Source: BOG-908 sp964244695
GTDB lineage: Bacteria > Pseudomonadota > Alphaproteobacteria > Acetobacterales > Acetobacteraceae
DNA length: 16,004 nucleotides
Reading direction: 5' to 3'
Assembly: GCA_964244695.1 (NCBI GenBank)
Contig: CAXTJZ010000074.1
Coordinates: 1-16,004, forward strand
Each line of letters starts with the position of its first letter. The first letter of the stretch is position 1. The position numbers and the translations under genes were made by a program. Below are positions 13,731 to 16,004 of the stretch, piece after piece. The notes under the pieces were generated by a model. It ran no database searches. It had not been told where the DNA came from and saw only the letters and a list, made by a program, of their open reading frames with translations.

Positions 13731-15940
13731 TTACGGGATCCAACCCGCGGCGCGCGGCAGTCCAGGCGAAACAGCAGGCCTCGGGTTGAAATCCGCAGGC
13801 GGCGGATCGACCAGGCGGCCGGCCACCATATCCGTGGGGGTGATGTGCAGCGCGGCGCAGCCGGCATGTGGCAGAGTTCGCGTGTCCTCGATGCTGGCGT
13901 AGGCGGGCGGCAGCGGCGGCACGTGGCCTACAAGCCTGTCGTTGTCGAAAGCTTCTGAAAGGTCGCCCATATCTACGAAGTCGTCGGCGGGGCCGAGATC
14001 GTGCTGGTTGTGGCCGTCCGGGGCTGCGAGATCCGGGTCGTGGGTGGGGTTTGCCGCGCCCAGCGCACGGCCGCGCCGTTCGTCCGGCAGGTCGGCAAGC
14101 GGGGTAAGGCTGAAGAGCGCGTCGATGAACTTTATCACCGAGCTGTGCTCGCTATAGACGTGGCTGATGGCGTGGGCGGCGGCGAAGGGGGAAATGACTA
14201 TGGCGGGGATGCGCGGGCCGCCGGTCAGCGGCTGGCCGTCGGAGCCCCAGCTTCGGATGCGCGGCGGCATGTGGTCGTAAAGGCCGTCGGTCTCGTCATA
14301 GNNNNNNNNNNGGTTATGATGATCGCACTTTGCGGCCAATACGGGCTGGCGGCGATGGCTTTGACGGATTCTGCGATGCTGGCTTCAGAGATTTGCGAGT
14401 CCGAGTAGCCGGGATGGTCGTCATTGCCGGCGAAGGTTGCGCGCACGTCCGGGTTCGGGTTCAGCGTCTGCAGGTTAGAGTTGTTGTAGTAGCCGCCGCG
14501 CACGTAGAAGACGCCGCCGCTTTGCGGGAGGCGATGCGCGGCGATGTCGGTGTAGAAATCCTGCAGGCCGTGCATGTGCGCGAGCTCTGCGGGGTTGTCG
14601 CCGAGATAGCCGAAATATTGCGGGCTGTTGTGGTGCACGATGTAGGACGGGTGTGCGGTGCCGGCCGGGTTCAGGTCGATTGTGGCCGCACCGTCGAACG
14701 GTTCGTGTGTGTAGCCCTGCTGGTACCAGCCCCAGCCGGTTGGCGCCTGGCCGGCGCCGATAATAGCGATGTCGTGCGCGACGTCGGCCAGGTCCACGCC
14801 CGGGTTCTCGTCCTGCTTCACCGTGCCGGCGATGGCGGTACCCATGAAGGACAGCGGCAGAGAGGCGAAGGTGAGCGGCGGCTGCGCCTGGTTCTTCAGC
14901 CCGAGATTATATGGGCCGGGCGTGCCGCGCAGGGTGACGTGGGCGAGGTGTTCGCCGGCGACGGGGGCGAGCGGGGCCGGCGCGGTGGCGGGCGGGCCGA
15001 ACGCCTGCTTGTCCGGCCCGTAAGGCGGCTTGGGGCCTGGCGTGGTGTCGGCCGTGCTGCCGGCGAACGGGGCTGTGTCGACCACGTTCGGCACGGCGAT
15101 GCCGCCGTCGAGGTGGCGGCCGGTGGTGGCGGGGTGCAGCGCCCATTCCGTCTCGCCCGTCTGGCCGGCGATCATGGCGATGGCGTTCGGCGTGGACGGG
15201 CCGATCGTGGTCTGGTGGAAGTTGTCGAACAGGGTGAAACGGTCGGCGAGGCGCCAGAGGAAGGGGATGGTGTCGCAATCGACATGCGCCATGACGAGTT
15301 CGCCGGCCTGCACCGTGGCGAGCGGCGGTTTCGTGGTGATCGGCGCGCCGGTTTTGGTCACGATTCCGGCGGGTAGCGACGCGTTGCTACCGTAGGTGAG
15401 GCCCTCGTTCGTTATGGCGTAGGCGTCATTCCTGGCGAGCGTGCGCGTCGCTTGATCGAAATGCATGTCGCTGGCCATGCCGGCGCGGCTATGCGTCACG
15501 CTGGCGATGTCCTCCGGATAGAGCTGCACGACATGGCCGTCCGCCGCGGCGATGCTGCGCGGAATCAGGAACGGCGTGATCGCGCCGAAGCTGCCGTCCT
15601 GCCGCCAGAGCGCCTGGCGAAAGCTGGCGCTGTCTCGCGCGGCTTGCTGTGCCGGGTCTTGCGGGTCCGCTCCCGGATAAGAGGCGAACAGGCCGTCGGC
15701 GCCGGGATAAGTGCCGAAGTAATGGTCGAAGGAGCGGTTTTCCTGAAACAGGATGAAGACGTAGCGGACGTGCTGACGCAGCAGCGCCCATTTTTGTGCG
15801 GGCGGGAGCGGAGAGGCGCGCGCGGGGTTGCGGGCCTGGGTTTGGCCGGCGGTGCCTGCGGAGAGCGCGAGGGTGAGGGGGGTTGCGGCGTGGGCTTGGG
15901 CGGCAATCAGGGCGAAGGCTAGGACCAGGCGTGTTTGCAT
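13731..15940 (-). CDS. Secreted phosphoesterase, phospholipase C / acid phosphatase family
   Basis: This is a member of the phosphoesterase family (Pfam PF04185) that includes bacterial phospholipases C and AcpA-type acid phosphatases. The signal peptide is residues 1-18 (AQAHA/AT), so the product is exported. Family motifs appear in order: ENRSFDHYFG at 67-76 (metal binding), DNFHQTTIGPSTPN at 239-252 (nucleophile region), SAIIIT followed by YDETDGLYDH, and near the end RIPAIVISPFAA with HSSVIKFIDALF. The coding sequence is split by ten Ns at 14302-14311 and changes frame there. Both halves are intact family members, so this is an assembly gap rather than a pseudogene. The start at 15940 gives the signal peptide; 13 further in-frame codons upstream come from the repeat arm. 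Substrate (phospholipid or phosphomonoester) is not determinable. Confidence 0.88.
14302..14311. other. Run of ten Ns (assembly gap)
   Basis: Ten Ns interrupt the phosphoesterase gene. The coding sequence reads Ile-Ile-Ile-Thr before the gap and Tyr-Asp-Glu-Thr after it. In the family these are adjacent. Merging the flanks with a one-base overlap gives ATA ACC TAT GAC and an uninterrupted frame of 732 codons. The Ns are therefore probably a placeholder with nothing missing. Confidence 0.8.
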
Positions 15941-15944
15941 GAAG

Positions 15945-16004
15945 GAAGGAAGGCCTTCTTTTTTGAAAAAAAGAAGCAAAAAACTTTTGCTTTCCCGCCT
16001 GCAT
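15945..16004 (-). repeat. Repeat arm upstream of the phosphoesterase, cut by window end
   Basis: GAAGGAAGGCCTTC, the inverted repeat CTTCTTTTTT/AAAAAAGAAG (15955-15976) and GCAAAAAACTTTTGC match the inverted arms elsewhere. The outer end (CTTTCCCGCC) differs from the usual GCTGTCGCG or is truncated. It begins only four bases upstream of the ATG, so the 5' untranslated region is made of repeat, and the gene's promoter must be in it or beyond the window. Confidence 0.8.

Noticed and set aside
13731..15940. Phosphoesterase as a frameshifted pseudogene
   Set aside because: The only frame change coincides with the N run, and merging the flanks restores the family motif and the frame.
3..16004. 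Repeats as a CRISPR array
   Set aside because: Arms are in alternating orientation, lie kilobases apart with genes between them, and no cas genes are present.

Overview
The window looks like chromosomal DNA from an alphaproteobacterium of the Acetobacteraceae (Rhodospirillales). Overall GC is high, the S2 and enolase proteins read as Rhodospirillales-like, and AT-rich palindromic repeats sit between the genes. From memory, similar repeats are common in acetic-acid and acidophilic relatives. The genus cannot be set from sequence alone.

Layout, left to right. (1) rpsB (ribosomal protein S2, minus strand), with a structured leader and a candidate promoter. (2) A minus-strand block: yfdX (exported YfdX-family stress protein), a large polytopic membrane protein resembling lipid-linked-sugar glycosyltransferases, and a GT2-like glycosyltransferase whose TTG start overlaps the membrane gene's stop codon. 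(3) An accessory envelope region: a lipoprotein, a small unknown protein, and a large one-component membrane regulator (winged helix, TM, TolB/FlgO-like domain, TPRs) that ends in a rhodanese-like domain. Next come a divergent urcA-family gene and a csbD-family stress gene, which share a bidirectional terminator. (4) eno (enolase). (5) A plus-strand, 772-residue TPR protein with a C-terminal DXD (GT32-like) sugar transferase. (6) A minus-strand secreted phosphoesterase of the phospholipase C / acid phosphatase family, interrupted by ten Ns that look like an assembly artefact.

The most striking feature beyond genes is a family of about ten related arms of roughly 58 bp. Each holds a short palindrome such as GTTCTTTTTT/AAAAAAGAAC, an AAAAAGTTTT-like tract and an outer GCTGTCGCG end. 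Arms to the left of a block are always in one orientation and arms to the right in the other, so the palindrome end always faces the genes and the GTCGCG end faces outward. Several arms abut stop codons. Where two blocks meet, two arms form a back-to-back element of about 135 bp. They probably act as terminators, and they cause spurious N-terminal extensions in ORF calling.

Functionally the window mixes housekeeping (translation, glycolysis) with cell-surface glycan synthesis (three glycosyltransferase-type proteins) and envelope or general stress functions (YfdX, UrcA, CsbD, lipoprotein, regulator). No CRISPR array, tRNA, rRNA, transposase or phage gene was seen.
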